This document shows, piece by piece, positions 1 through 13,502 of a stretch of 64,000 nucleotides of DNA. The stretch is from Cucumis sativus (Eukaryota > Streptophyta > Magnoliopsida > Cucurbitales > Cucurbitaceae): NCBI RefSeq assembly GCF_000004075.3, contig NC_026660.2, forward strand, positions 25,609,498 through 25,673,497. The letters run 5' to 3'. Under the pieces are notes generated by a model. The model was not told the origin of the DNA, did no database searches, and saw nothing but the letters and a program-made list of their open reading frames with translations. The position numbers were made by a program, and so were the translations under genes. Each line of letters opens with the position of its first letter. Position 1 is the first letter of the stretch.

Positions 1-1420
1 TATAATATAATGTTATGATTATCTAATAAGATATCATAGTTGATAATGTCTAAATAGGCATTTTGTTCTTTTTTTTAAAAAAAAAAAAAGTTACTCAAAA
101 AATAGGTGAACCCAACCAAACACTATTTTGAGAGTTTGAAATGAAAAGACGATGAAATTAATTTTTTTTTTATTTTTTTTTCAAGAAAAAGGATAAAGAA
201 AAAAGAAAAAACTTCGTAAAAAAACTAATAACTTTATAAATATTAGAAGACATCATCTAGTTAAGTTGAAAAAAAATCTAACTAAACTTATATTTGTAGA
301 TAAAAGATAAATTTAATATAATATCTAAAATGAGAGTAAAAGATAGAACGTAACATAATTTGTGTGGGAATGAATATTTTCTCAATTTTGGAGCACAATA
401 TGACATTCATAGTCAAGATTCTCATTCATATTTTTTGACATTTTCCCAACAACTAAAGGATAGCATTCGTCCTTTAAAATGATGATTACCTGATTATTTT
501 TCTATGATACTTTAAATTCAAAGAGGAAGAAAAATATAATTTCATTATAAATATATATATCATGTATTATATATAAAAGCAAAATACTTACATTAGAAAG
601 TCTAATTTTTTTGGTCAAATGTTCTCTTTTTACAATTTTCTTTTTTTATATAGTAATAAATAATAGGTATTTAAAAATATTTTAGAATTCATCAAAATAT
701 TTATAGATAAAATAAAACGAAAAATTACAGTAATATTGATAGAGTTAGTTAATAAAATTTAGAATTTTACTATTTTTTAAATAAAGAAAGAAAAATAAAT
801 AGAAAGAGGTAAAATAGTGGGGTGGAAGAAAATATATTAAAAACCCTCGAGTATGATCTGTTATATAAATGCCAATATTATCACACCCATACAATTAACT
901 CATCCAACCAAAATTCATTTTTAAAAAAGTTAATGTAGTCCTTTTTTATTTTATATTTAAGTTGTCTTTATCCGTCACAAAATAAAAAGTGATTACAATA
1001 ATTTATGAATGATTTCATATCTATTTTTAAGTAAGTAATCCCGTTGTTTATTTAATTTCTCAGTATTTAATATATATATGAACCATGCCTTTCTTAATCC
1101 TAACCTACAGATCTGGTGACAATATGGTAATGCTTTTACGTTTTATATTATTTTGTCCATCTTACTCCGACCTTTCATCTTCTTCAACACTTCTTTTTAA
1201 AATATTTAACAACAATTTTCTATTTTTATTTATTTTGTCAATCCACATGAGTGAGTATGAGTAATCATCAGTCCAACCAGAGTGGTTTTGAAAAGAGTTG
1301 CCACCGAGAAAACTGACTATGTCGATTTATAAGACGAGAAATCGACCATCGATTGCCAACACCTTGAATCGGTTGGTTTGATTTTTTTTGGACAAGATGA
1401 AGAAAGAAGTGAAATGCTTG

Positions 1421-1550
1421 GGCTTAATCTCGGTGTTTCCCAGCCAAGATGAAAAACAAAAAGCTTCAAAGATTGGGTTCGATCGGAATGAAAGGCATAG
1501 AAGTTAAGAAGCCTATAACTTGGACCGAGATTGGAAACAAAGAAGTTACA
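1421..1550 (+). repeat. Unidentified dispersed repeat, copy A
   Basis: This segment resembles 3098-3270 in the same orientation. The two share an exact 22-base run ending in AAGAAGCCTATAACT and, in the same order, GGTGTT, CCAAGATG, GGGATGAAAGG-like and GAGATTGGAAAC-like blocks. Copy B carries about 24 extra bases between the last two blocks. No terminal repeats, target duplication or coding capacity are visible. The family is unknown to me. Confidence 0.6.
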
Positions 1551-3097
1551 TTCTTTGGAAATTACATAGACTTTATTTTTGTTTACTTGAGCTTAAAGTT
1601 TATCTATTTGTTTAGCACCGTTCATTTTGTTTTATGTCATATAAGACAATATCTTATGCAAAATTAAATGTGAATTAATGACGTTTCTGTTTCATCTTTT
1701 AATATATATATATAATACCTTTAAACTTCGATCAGCGAGGATATAAATTCAATCGGGTTGGTTCAATTTTTCAAAAATTCCCTCCTTAAAAAATCGATCG
1801 TCGATTGTTTTTTTTTTAAAAAAATCAACTATCGAATATTAGTTTGTTCGATTTTGATCGTTCAAATTGATTTTTTGATATCGATATTCACTCCTAGGAG
1901 TAAGAGAGTCTTGAACTTGAGAAGAGAGAGATAATAAGTAAATGTTGTGAAAAGAAATAAAAATATGAAAATGTTAGTTGTCCATATTTGAAAGCATATG
2001 TGTAGAGTCTAGAGATTCCTTTTGCTTTCTCTCCGCCCAATCTTCCACTTGCCCAAAAGTTACACATATATACACATCCCTTCCTCTCCCCCATTGACTT
2101 CTTCCATTCAACCAACCTTCACTTTTATTTAAATAGAGAATACAAAACCCATACTTACTCTCTTTTTTTTTTTTTTGGACTTCTACAAAACATAAAGACC
2201 CATCTCATTAATTATTATTTTTTATATATAGTTTATAACATGGGTTATTTTTCATGTTTTGTTGTGTTAAATGTTAGTGGTATTTTCAAAATGAAAGTCA
2301 AAATTTGAAATTTGAAAATGTTGAAAAGAAAAAGGCACTTCTTATGCTGGAGAAACCTTATCTTAAGAAAAGAAAAAGGGGAAAGAATACTTTGTAGAAA
2401 ATTAAAGAGTGAAAGAGCAAAAGCAATCAATAATGATGTCATATTTAGGATTGTGAGTCTTATGTTTGGGATAATCGAGTTTCTATTGTTATGTGGACTT
2501 TAAGATGAATGTTGATGTTCTCTCTCAAAATAATAACAAATACAACAATTGTGCATATTTGTAGAGATAGCTATGTCAATGTGTAAGTAGCAATAGAAGT
2601 CAACAAAACTTTGTAATTAGCTTACAATTTTACTTTTTTTTTTCAAAATTTCTCTCTTCTAAAAATCAGCATTTAAAGCCCAATGGGTTTCTGCTCACAA
2701 GCATTTATGGGCCCAAATTTATTCAGTGCTTTCCCCCAAAATCTTAAGAATATTAACGCAACACATCACATATAGATTCTTTGTTTGTCATTTCCTTTTC
2801 TTTAACCATTTTCTCGTCCAAAAGTATAATAATAGGAAGAAAATCATTGGATATAGTTTATCCCAAAATTATTTTTTTTTTATTGAGTATTTTAAAATTT
2901 TAAAATTAGTTTTAGAAAGGAGACCTTTTTAAAATATAATATCTAGGTCAAGTATTTACATCTCATGACAAATTTTGAACTCATTAGGCAGAAGCCCAAA
3001 ACAGATAGTGAAATACCAAAAAAGCTCGTGAAATCCTAAATCACCCAAATTAATTGTGATTTTTTTTTCTTTTCATACTTGGCATGCAAAATTTCGA

Positions 3098-3270
3098 GAC
3101 TAATCTTGGTGTTCCTGACCAAGATGGAGGATAGGAAACTCTAGAGATAGAGTTATTGGACTAATCCCGGTGCTTGTTTGGTCGGGATGAAAGGTAGAGA
3201 AGTTAAGAAGCCTATAACTCAAGCTATCTCAGGGTCGAGTTTGACCAAGATTGGAAACATGAAGTTTCTT
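3098..3270 (+). repeat. Unidentified dispersed repeat, copy B
   Basis: Second, longer copy of the repeat at 1421-1550, lying about 1.7 kb downstream in direct orientation. Divergence outside the shared 22-base run suggests an old duplication or two independent insertions of one family. Confidence 0.6.
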
Positions 3271-4297
3271 TATGTTAGTGATAAACACTAATAGAAATAA
3301 ATCATTTTCTATCAATGATAGAAGCTAGTATTAATGTGTATCAATAAAAACTGATACTAATGTGTATTCCAGGCACATGATTCAATTTTATATGATTTAA
3401 TTTGAAAAAATATACATGGAGTTTCAACGTGATAACTTTATTAGACACTGATACAGTGAAGTTTCGATGTGGAGAAATATTGTTACCGTGCTCGTTATGT
3501 AAAGACCATCTCATGAAAAAAATAAACGAAGAAGACGATTCTTTGACAAGTATTTAGGTGTGCTAACATCTAGTTTTGAAATAACATAAAAGTAATATAT
3601 GACATCTATCTATCAATTGTTTGTATTTTAGTTTTATTGTTTTTAAAGGAATGAAAAAAAATAGTTACAAGATAAATTAAAATTTAAGAATGTATGTGTG
3701 AGTTAGAAAAGGCACATATTATTTGATACTTATGGTTCAAATACAAAACGTGGAGGTTGGGATGAAATGAGTTGGAGGGAATTTAAAAAATAGGTAGTTC
3801 GTCCCCTCAAAACAACATATAAACATATTGCTTTTACATTCTCATTCATATTTTTGAGGTTCCTTCAGAACTAAAACAAAAAATGAACTTCATCCTTCCA
3901 CTGCAATAAGCTAAAGCGACTTTTGGCTTGTAATTAGTTATTCTGTCCTTTCCATCTTTCCCCCAATTCCATCCACCCACCTCCCTATATCTTTAATCCT
4001 TCTAACCCAAGCCCCCTATAGTCTACCAACACATTTTTTAAATTAAAAAACACCCTCCCACTCCTAACTCATCACAATCTAAATAATCATTCCCTTCACA
4101 AATTAGGAGAAAGAAAACAAGAATCGGTTTTGGATTAGGACGTAGTAATTGTAAAGCAAATCCCCTCCCCTCCCCTCCTTCTCCTTTCTTCTGCCTCTCC
4201 CCTGTTTCTTGGTTTGGTTTGGTTGTAACTTATAAGTTTATAAGTATAATTCAAACCCAAATTTACTCAAGAAATTGTCAGCACAGAACCAAAAAAA

Positions 4298-5230
4298 ATG
4301 AAACCCAATTCCAACAACACCAGGCTCATTCTCCTTCATCCTTACATCCAAAAACAGGGCACTTCCTCCAAGATATGGCTTCTTGCCTTCCTCTCCTTCT
4401 TCACTCTCGCCTTCCTCCTCCTCCTCCTCCTTGTCTACACTCGTGCCTCCACTACTCCCATCACTGCCGCCTCTTCCCTTGTCTCATCCTCTCCCTCCTC
4501 CCCATCTTCCTCCGCCACCCCTCTCCCCACCACCGTCATCAACACCCTTCTCTACTACGCTTCCAAATCCAACGACTCCTTCCATATGACCCACTCCGAG
4601 CTCAAACCCATCTCCGACGTCCTCCGAAAATGCTCAACTCCTTGTAATTTCCTCATCTTCGGCCTCACTCAAGAAACCCTTCTCTGGAAATCCCTCAACC
4701 ACAACGGCCGTACCGTTTTCATCGACGAGAATCGCTACTACGCCGCTTTCATTGAAGAGAAACACCCCGAAATCGACGCCTACGACGTCCAATACACCAC
4801 CAAAATAAGCGAATTGAACGAACTGATTACGACGGTTAGAGAGCAGATACGAAACGAGTGCCGTCCAGTACAGAATCTTTTATTCTCCGAGTGCAGGTTG
4901 GGACTGAATGACCTTCCAAACCACGTGTATGACGTTGACTGGGACGTGATCTTAGTGGATGGGCCACGTGGGGATTGGCCCGACGCGCCGGGAAGAATGT
5001 CGGCGATCTACACGGCGGGGGTCCTGGCGAGGAGTAAAAAAGGAGGGAACCCGAAAACGCACATTTTCGTGCATGATTATTACGGGGAAGTGGAGAAGGT
5101 TTGCAGTGATGAGTTTCTGTGTAGCGAAAATTTGGTGGAAGCAAGTCATACGCTTGGGCATTATGTGGTTGAGAAGATGGATGAGAATTGTTTTCAATTT
5201 TGTCATAATACGACGGCGTTCAGATCCTAG
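4298..5230 (+). CDS. IRX15-L: IRX15/IRX15-LIKE DUF579 xylan biosynthesis protein
   Basis: Single-exon gene of 310 residues. The short basic N-terminus contains LILLHPYIQKQ-like residues typical of IRX15, then one membrane anchor at about 26-47, a Ser/Thr/Pro-rich stem to about 75, and the DUF579 domain. Diagnostic stretches are PCNFLIFGLTQETLLWKSLN, GRTVFIDENRYYAA, HVYDVDWDVILVDGPRGD and KTHIFVHDYYGEVEKVC. The family consists of Golgi type II proteins needed for normal glucuronoxylan in secondary walls. The related GXM proteins methylate glucuronic acid on xylan; for IRX15 itself the biochemical activity is less clear. The first ATG fits the family N-terminus. A second xylan gene (GT43) lies 12 kb downstream on the same strand. 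Confidence 0.95.
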   Translation: MKPNSNNTRLILLHPYIQKQGTSSKIWLLAFLSFFTLAFLLLLLLVYTRASTTPITAASSLVSSSPSSPSSSATPLPTTVINTLLYYASKSNDSFHMTHSELKPISDVLRKCSTPCNFLIFGLTQETLLWKSLNHNGRTVFIDENRYYAAFIEEKHPEIDAYDVQYTTKISELNELITTVREQIRNECRPVQNLLFSECRLGLNDLPNHVYDVDWDVILVDGPRGDWPDAPGRMSAIYTAGVLARSKKGGNPKTHIFVHDYYGEVEKVCSDEFLCSENLVEASHTLGHYVVEKMDENCFQFCHNTTAFRS

Positions 5231-8200
5231 CTGTTTATCTCTATGCCAATAAGAAGAAGACGGTGTTCTTTTTTCCTTTAAGTAGTGATTCATGAAGTTG
5301 GAAAAGGGTATGGGATATAGATCTAAAACATGTTTGTGTATTTTTATTTATGTTGTTATGAACAACAATATCTCGTTTTCATTATTGTTTATTTTCAAAG
5401 TAGGTCTTCTTTTTGGAAATTTTGGAATTGGGGTTGGACGTTCGAGCATTGGAGCATTGGGGACTTGTAAAAAATAATTCTTTCTTCAATTGCAAAACAA
5501 GAGTTTCAATCGCTTTTTATGTCTTCTTATTTTACTACAAAAATCACTTCTTCTTTTCGTATACTTTTGAACTGTTCACATAAAATGTATATTAATATAT
5601 TTGTAATTAATTATAAAATAACAATCAATTAGCTCCAACAACTTAGGAGAGGAAATCTCACGTTAATATGTAATAAATACATATTTACATTTATTGAATC
5701 TGAGTATAACACTTACAATGCCACTGAGCTTTTTTAAAAAAAATAATAATAACAATAATAAATGTGCAGTGATGCTAATGTCACTGTTGATGTATAGTTT
5801 GCAATAGTTGTATTAGCATTTAGTCATTATTTTACCATTCTTTTCATTTTACTAATTTTTTTTAGAAATAGTTTTATTTATACAGGTGTAATCTACATTA
5901 ATATATACATCCACCATTTCCTGTTTTCATCCTTTGAATTTATAAATTACACTAATTTGGATATGAAAATTAATATTCAAACTTGGGTGTCATATTTAAT
6001 ATCTTTTTATATTTATTACATATATTATAAATGAAGTATGATAAGTTATCAAACTAATTCATAATTTAGGGTTAAGAAATGCTTGGATGTCTGAATTTTA
6101 ACCTTTAAATGTAAGCAATAATTCAGTTTCTTAATTGTAGTTTATACGTTTAAATTTTTAATAACTTACCACTTTAAATAAACGGCACAGGATGAAAAGT
6201 GGCAGTGATCAACCGTGGCTAACGGACAAGCTGAGGATGATTGAAGATGGTGAAATAGGATTTAGGGGTGAGAATTATGTCGACTATCCAAATTAAATTA
6301 TACGGGTTTGAGTTTAGTTATTTTAAAATATGAGTTGTTTTGAGTTTTTTTAAGTCGAGTTTGATTTTGGATTAAGATTCGAAGAATTCAACTAAAACCT
6401 AACTCAAATTCATTATATTATATATAATCATAATTATATTAAGTTTTATAATATGATTAATTATATTAAGTTTTATAATATGATATCTCCAATGTTTTTT
6501 TATTTTAGAAATTTGATTTCTTATTTGACTCTTTATAGGTAATTCTAGATGTGGTGTTAAATATTATTTTACTAATGAAATGTTTTTGGATATGTGTATT
6601 TATGGATATGATGTCATGATGGTTTTAAAATTTAACAAATATTAGAAGTAGGAAAAAATTATACAACTCATTAACCTCAATATAGGTTGAGTGGGAAATA
6701 TTGTTAGAGTGATTCCAATTGTCAATCCAACGAATCCAATGGATTGATTCCAAAATACATCTCAACCAAGGCGTTTATACCCTTAAGAGGACTTGCACAT
6801 GAAGACATATGAGAAAATAAAATAACTATATTTTTTTTTTTGGAAAAACAGGCTTCACTTTCATATTTAATAACATTTTTAAAAACTAATAATAGTAATA
6901 ACCATCAATTATTCTTCTTCCTTCTCGTATTTTCCAAACCCTAATCACCTCTATTAATAATTAATTATTTTTATTAAAAAAACTCGAAGTCAAATAGTTA
7001 ATTAATTCCAATTAATTACGGAAAAATTACATGAAATTATGGGTTGTTACAAATTACAACTCTTAATTGTTAATTTAGCACTTAAAACACCCAGTATTTA
7101 AAAGAAATTGTTTAGGTTTTTAATTAATTCTATATTAATCCATAACTTACTCAAAGAATAAGCAAGAGTATAATTCACATTCATTTGGTGAGAATTAACA
7201 ATCAAATGCTAAAACATTTGAAAACATATCCATATTCTTTTTTAATGGACATTCATTATCCAAAAAGTAAATTAGAAGCAATTTTATCAAAACTTAACTA
7301 TAGCCGACAATTACATCCAATTTTCAACATTAAATATCATTTTTTTGTTGCATATAACAAATTATATTATACATATCAATGGATCTAATCCATCCATGAT
7401 AAATAATAAAAGTTTGAAAAAGTAACACCACTCAACAAATAAAAACAACAAATTTTTGTAGAAAATTATCAATATGACCAAAGAAAAGTTGTTGGATAGT
7501 TAATTGAATGGTATTTGGATTAGAAACCAATCCACTAACTTGAGATCAAACCATTTGTTTTTAAAAGAACAAAACTTCAAAATCATGGAATAGGAAAAAG
7601 TTTGGTTGATATAATAATTGAGGTGAAGACAAAAATGTAAAAGACCTAGAGGGAGAGACAGAATCATTTGACTTGGTATATAAATAATTGATTCCAATGG
7701 GAAACTTTGAATCGATTGTAGTACAGAAATAGAATTTTATGTTGGGGTAATTCATTCCGCACATTATCATTTACATTCAAATCATACTAACTTTTCACCC
7801 AATTCCTCATAATACATATCCAAATTATCTTTGTTTCAAACATAAGACAAACTAATATCAAAATCATATCATCAATTTTAGTATTTTTCTTTTTTCACAA
7901 ACAAGATGTATATTAAAATACCGCTCTACCCTTCATATATCTAAACTTGTAATTGAATCCATTAGACTCACGTAATTTATTTTATTATTTTTTACAGTCA
8001 TTCCCTATAGATACATTTGTAATATTGGAATTTTGATATTCAATTTTTTTTCTTTTAAGTTTAAGTTTCTCCAAATGCCACTTAGGAAAAAGGAAATTAA
8101 ATTAAAGTGTATCAAGCCAATAAGGCAAAATATTTGTGCAATAGCTCTACAACAATAATTTGTGCAATCTTCCCTGCCTCTGTATCTTCTATCATTTGGA

Positions 8201-10141
8201 ACAAGTACATCCTTCTTCCTGTTTGGTAGGGTAAGGTTGATACATTTCTCTCTAATATCTGTAACCTATTATATTTATATATCTGTAGAAGGAATTTGGT
8301 ACAAAAATTGGATGTGTTGATTTGAAATGAAGGTAGAGAAGTTTGATTTGAGGAGTTTTTTGAATGATGGGAGTGTGGACGGAAATTCATATTTATTTGA
8401 ATTTTCATACGATAAGGAAAAAAGAAAACGGGACCAAAATGAAGAGAAAGTTGACGTTGAGACAAAGGCAAGGGAGAGGGTGAAAGAAACAAAGGCCATC
8501 TTATAGGAGGGCCCCCACAAAGGCTAATAATAATAATAATACTTATCAATTCCCTCACCCAACCATTTTGACTTACGTCTCTCCATTTCCCACACCAACC
8601 ATCTTTTTTCTACCCTCAACTCTATTTCCTCCTCCTCCTCCCTATTCAATTTATATTTCTCCATCTCTATATTTATAACTTTCTCTTTTTATTCTTCTTC
8701 TTGACTAACTTCTACATACGTACTTCACCTTTTTACTAGTTCAAATCAATTTTCAAACCAAGGAATTTCAACCATTCAATCAAATGTTGGAGATGTTTAA
8801 GTAGTAATTTGATTTGACAATTACTCGTTGGCTCCACCACCCATATTTTTAGATCGAATAAATAATATCATTCACTTATCTACATCTCTCTAAAGCTTTA
8901 ATTATATCTTACTTTAAATTTATATTTTTTTTAAAAAAAAATATTAAATTCCTTTAAGAATTTTTTAAACATACCAAAATGTTTTCTAAACAATTTTGAA
9001 AGTTAGTTTTAAATTCTTAAGTTATAACATAATTTTCATTTTAAACATTTGATTGGACATGAATTAATTTATAAATTTTAAGACAAGAGTAAGTAGGAAG
9101 TGGATGAATTGAAATTGGCATGGTTAATTATCCTCACTTTACCAATTTCCATATCCTTATTATATTAAAAAGATCCAATCATACATACTTTAAAAAGGTG
9201 TAGACGGAGAGAACATAGCCTCTAACTTAATTTTGTAGTAAAAACAAATACAATTTAAATAATTTATATAACAGTTTTAATATACAATAAGATTGATATT
9301 GATATTGATATATTATTGTTATGTCCATGTGATATAATGAGAGAACCAACAAAATTTAATTTAAGTATCCTTTAGGTGAGAGTTAAAGTGGGTCCCATCT
9401 TTAGCCACTCCATTGTTTTAGTCAACCTTCCGATTTGAAGAACGACATTATGGTCCACTTGTTTCAAATTCTTTGACCCATTCCCTTTTACTTTCTTTTT
9501 TTTTCTTTTTCTTTCCTCTCTCTCTTCTTAATTAATTAATCTATAGATCCTAGTTTAGTTACATCTCCTATGCTTACATTTCTCATATGTTATCAAAATT
9601 TAATTCATATCAAATTTTGTTTAGATAGTCAACAAAACAATTTATTAGATATCCATACAAGTTAGTGAACTACATATCACGCTACATTAATAACATAGTA
9701 CACTAAAACTAATCACCTAATTCCACAAAACAATAATAATATGCAATTCCTGAAACCCTTTTTCTTAAGAGACAGATGGATAAAGATAAACGGGTAAAGC
9801 AAAGCAAGAAGTTGGCATGAAAATTAAGTAATTAGAAGTGCTTAAGAAATGAAATGAAATGGAAAAAAAATTGTTTTTTTTTTTTTCCTTTCTAAAAAAG
9901 CATCCTACTCCAACTAATACCAAATCCACAATCTTTACCTTCCTTTTTCCTTTTTCTGTTTTCTTCCCCATTTTTAAAATATAATAATAATAGACAAATT
10001 CACATTGTTCAAGAAAAGAAAGAGTTATAGTGAGAAAAGGAAGAGGACCATTAATATAAATATCATATGATAAATAACGTGGAAAAAAACTGACCCTGGG
10101 ATCTGATTGAAGATTAAGATGAAATTAACGATGGAGATGTT
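5231..10141. other. AT-rich intergenic region between IRX15-like and WRKY genes
   Basis: No supported gene in 4.9 kb. Open frames such as the one at 8112-8558 on the minus strand are low-complexity and match no family I know. It contains a 27-bp tandem duplication (6432-6485). A promoter-like pyrimidine-rich block with a TATATTTATAA-type sequence lies near 8580-8720, with no ORF after it. The last 120 bases (10015-10141) probably include the WRKY 3' UTR. Confidence 0.65.
6432..6485. repeat. 27-bp tandem duplication
   Basis: Two nearly identical adjacent copies of an AT-rich unit beginning AATTATATTAAG, period 27. It is probably a replication-slippage product. Confidence 0.8.
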
Positions 10142-11204
<1,063 letters not shown>

Positions 11205-11374
11205 ATCTACATACTCATCAATATCAAAACACACAAAAACAACTTTGGGTGTAAGAACAAGAAAAGGAAAAAGTAAAAGAAAAATAGGAGAGAGGAACGA
11301 ACGTTGGATTTGGGGATTGATAAAGAGGAGGAGAGTGGGACAGGTAGAGAGAAAAAGAGAGATTTGTAGAGTGT

Positions 11375-11380
11375 GGTCAA
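11375..11380 (-). promoter_or_regulatory. W-box (TTGACC) upstream of the WRKY gene
   Basis: The plus strand reads GGTCAA, which is TTGACC on the gene's strand, about 170 bases before its ATG. WRKY genes are often auto- or cross-regulated through such sites. A short motif like this also occurs by chance. Confidence 0.4.
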
Positions 11381-11645
11381 AATGGGTTCTGAATTTCGGC
11401 CATTAAAGTCTCTAAATACACCCGCTGTCTCCACTCTCTCTTTTATTTTTTTGTTGTTCTAGTTCTATTACACTTTTGCTTCTATTTTTTCCCCTTTTAT
11501 TTGGTTTATTATTCTTCAGTAGCCAGCTAAGCCAAGTAAGAGTGGATGTGGATCTAAACTAGAAGGGTACAAGTTTGTCAATTTGCTCAATTACTTACCC
11601 CAATTTTCCCATTTGACATGCCCATCGTCGGCTGTGTGTGTGTTG

Positions 11646-11651
11646 TTGACT
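11646..11651 (+). promoter_or_regulatory. W-box (TTGACT) upstream of the WRKY gene
   Basis: A second TTGAC core lies about 440 bases upstream of the WRKY ATG, on the opposite strand to the site at 11375. Spacing and function are inferred only. Confidence 0.35.
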
Positions 11652-13491
11652 AATAGCAATGCACCCCATTTCAATATTTCATCAATTCTTCTCATTCTAA
11701 CCCTCCTTACTTTCACCTCCCTCCGTCTTCCTAAATAAATAAATAAGATCAACTTTAACGCCATTTTGCACCCAATAATAAATATATCTCACAACCCAAC
11801 ATTTTATATTATATTTATTATTTTTGTAAGTTTTTATTATACAATCACTCTTTTATACTTTAAACACAAACTATTATAACTCAAACTAAAATAATTTACA
11901 CTTTCAGTACAAACCACTCCTATTTACCTCAAACTTCTTAGTATAAAGCTTTTGATTTATTTAGGTTCTTTAACAATTATGTTTTATTTATTTATTTGCA
12001 ACAATAATTTTAGAAAATATTATTTTAAATAAAAGTGATAGAAATATTTATAAATATAAATGATAATAATTTTAGTTTATCCATGTCCATTGATGTTTTG
12101 AAAATAACTAATCTATCATATTTGTAAACTTAATAACTATTTTGGAAAAAAAATTGTTTTAAATTATAAAATTTATAAAAATATTGAAAAATTATATTTA
12201 TAAATATTTTAATTTATTTTATTACACATCAAAACAATCCAATTAATTCTCTAAAAATTTTAGTTTTTGTAGGGAGCAACTGTATCTGTAGTAAAGAAAA
12301 AAAAATTAACAACAAAAACTCAACTTTAAACTCCCAAAAAACAAAACGAAAGGTTTACTTTAAACTAGTAAAATAACAATAGCCATAAATAGGGTCTATA
12401 ATTCAAAATTTGAAATTTGAAACTGAGTGGTTCTTAATTCGTATACTCAGTTTCATTCATTGGGAAGAAAAACATTTTTTTAATTTATTATTGCTATGTT
12501 TTTTCTATTAAAAAAAAAAGAAAGAAAAAACATATTGAACTTTAAGCTTTTAAAAATTGTGTATAAGCACCCTTTCTTTTTCTATATTTTATTTTGTATT
12601 GTTATTGTATTTATTTCGACACTTTTAAAAGTGGGGGGAAATTGTCTTTTATTTATAAATTAACTTAGAAATTCATTATTTTATTCCAAAGAGAACCATA
12701 CGATAAAAAAAAAAAAAAATACAAATTGGAAGCCAGATGGTAAAAGTAAAAAAGGAAATCATGATCAGATGAACTCAAAATTGTTTTCCAAAGAAAATAA
12801 TCCCAATGTTGAACATTAAAATTCGAGTACTTCGTAGTCATCCCAAATTTCAACTCCATAGATACAAACAAAAATACAAATAAATAAATCCAATAATATA
12901 AAATACAACAATGATTACATTTTTTAATCTCTATCTTTAATTTCTTACTTGTTTGTGTCGTCTTTACACTCAATAGTCAATCCTTTTTCTTCTTTTCTAG
13001 AGAATCCACAGTCAGTGTGTTTGTTTTGTTCAATCTATAATATTTTTATCCATTTTCGTGTGAATCTACGAGCTGTAGCATTTTGAAATATACTTTGATA
13101 ACACACACCCCACGGCCCACCCCTTGGTTTAAAATTCTCAAACTTCATGGGAAATTTGTCGTTTTCTTTTTATTTTTAGTCTTTGAAAAATAAATAATGA
13201 ATCAAGTTTGTAGATTAAAAAAAAAGAGGAAATAAATAAAAAAAGAAAGGGGGAAAATAATTATAGATGAATGCGGAGAAAAATGAGAAATAAAATAGAA
13301 GGGGGAAGGAAAAGAGAAATTGGGAATCCGATGCCTAATGTCGAGAACCTTGACCTGCAGTTTAAAGGGGGGGCCATGGATGTTAATCTTGTCTAGAATC
13401 TAGATGGGAAATTAGAAAAGGACAAAGATGGTGATTAGGCCAAATATGTGATGTTAGCCCTTTGATCTTTTACCATTTGCTCTTTATTTAG

Positions 13492-13502
13492 CCACGTGTC
13501 AT
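13492..13502 (-). promoter_or_regulatory. G-box/ABRE (TGACACGTGGC)
   Basis: The plus strand reads GCCACGTGTCA, so the minus strand is a full ABRE-type G-box. It lies inside a relatively GC-rich island more than 2 kb from the WRKY start and almost 4 kb from the IRX14 start. Either it is a distal element or it belongs to an unrecognised transcript. Confidence 0.4.

Larger units (their letters stand above)
1..4297. other. AT-rich intergenic region left of the IRX15-like gene
   Basis: No supported gene. The sequence is strongly AT-rich with long A and T runs; its open frames are short and low-complexity. It holds two diverged copies of an unidentified dispersed repeat, annotated separately. The last 300 bases before the IRX15-like ATG become pyrimidine-rich and probably contain that gene's promoter and leader. 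Confidence 0.7.

Noticed and set aside
4219-4647. Alternative frames over the start of the IRX15-like gene
   Set aside because: Pro/Ser/Leu-rich shadow translations of the C/T-rich stem region of the real gene.
8112-8558. 148-codon minus-strand frame
   Set aside because: Low-complexity, Ser/Phe/Leu-rich, no family resemblance, no splice or leader context.
11205-11234. Ten-codon N-terminal extension of the WRKY protein
   Set aside because: In frame with an ATG, but group IId WRKY proteins start MAV(D/E)L; kept only as a less likely alternative.
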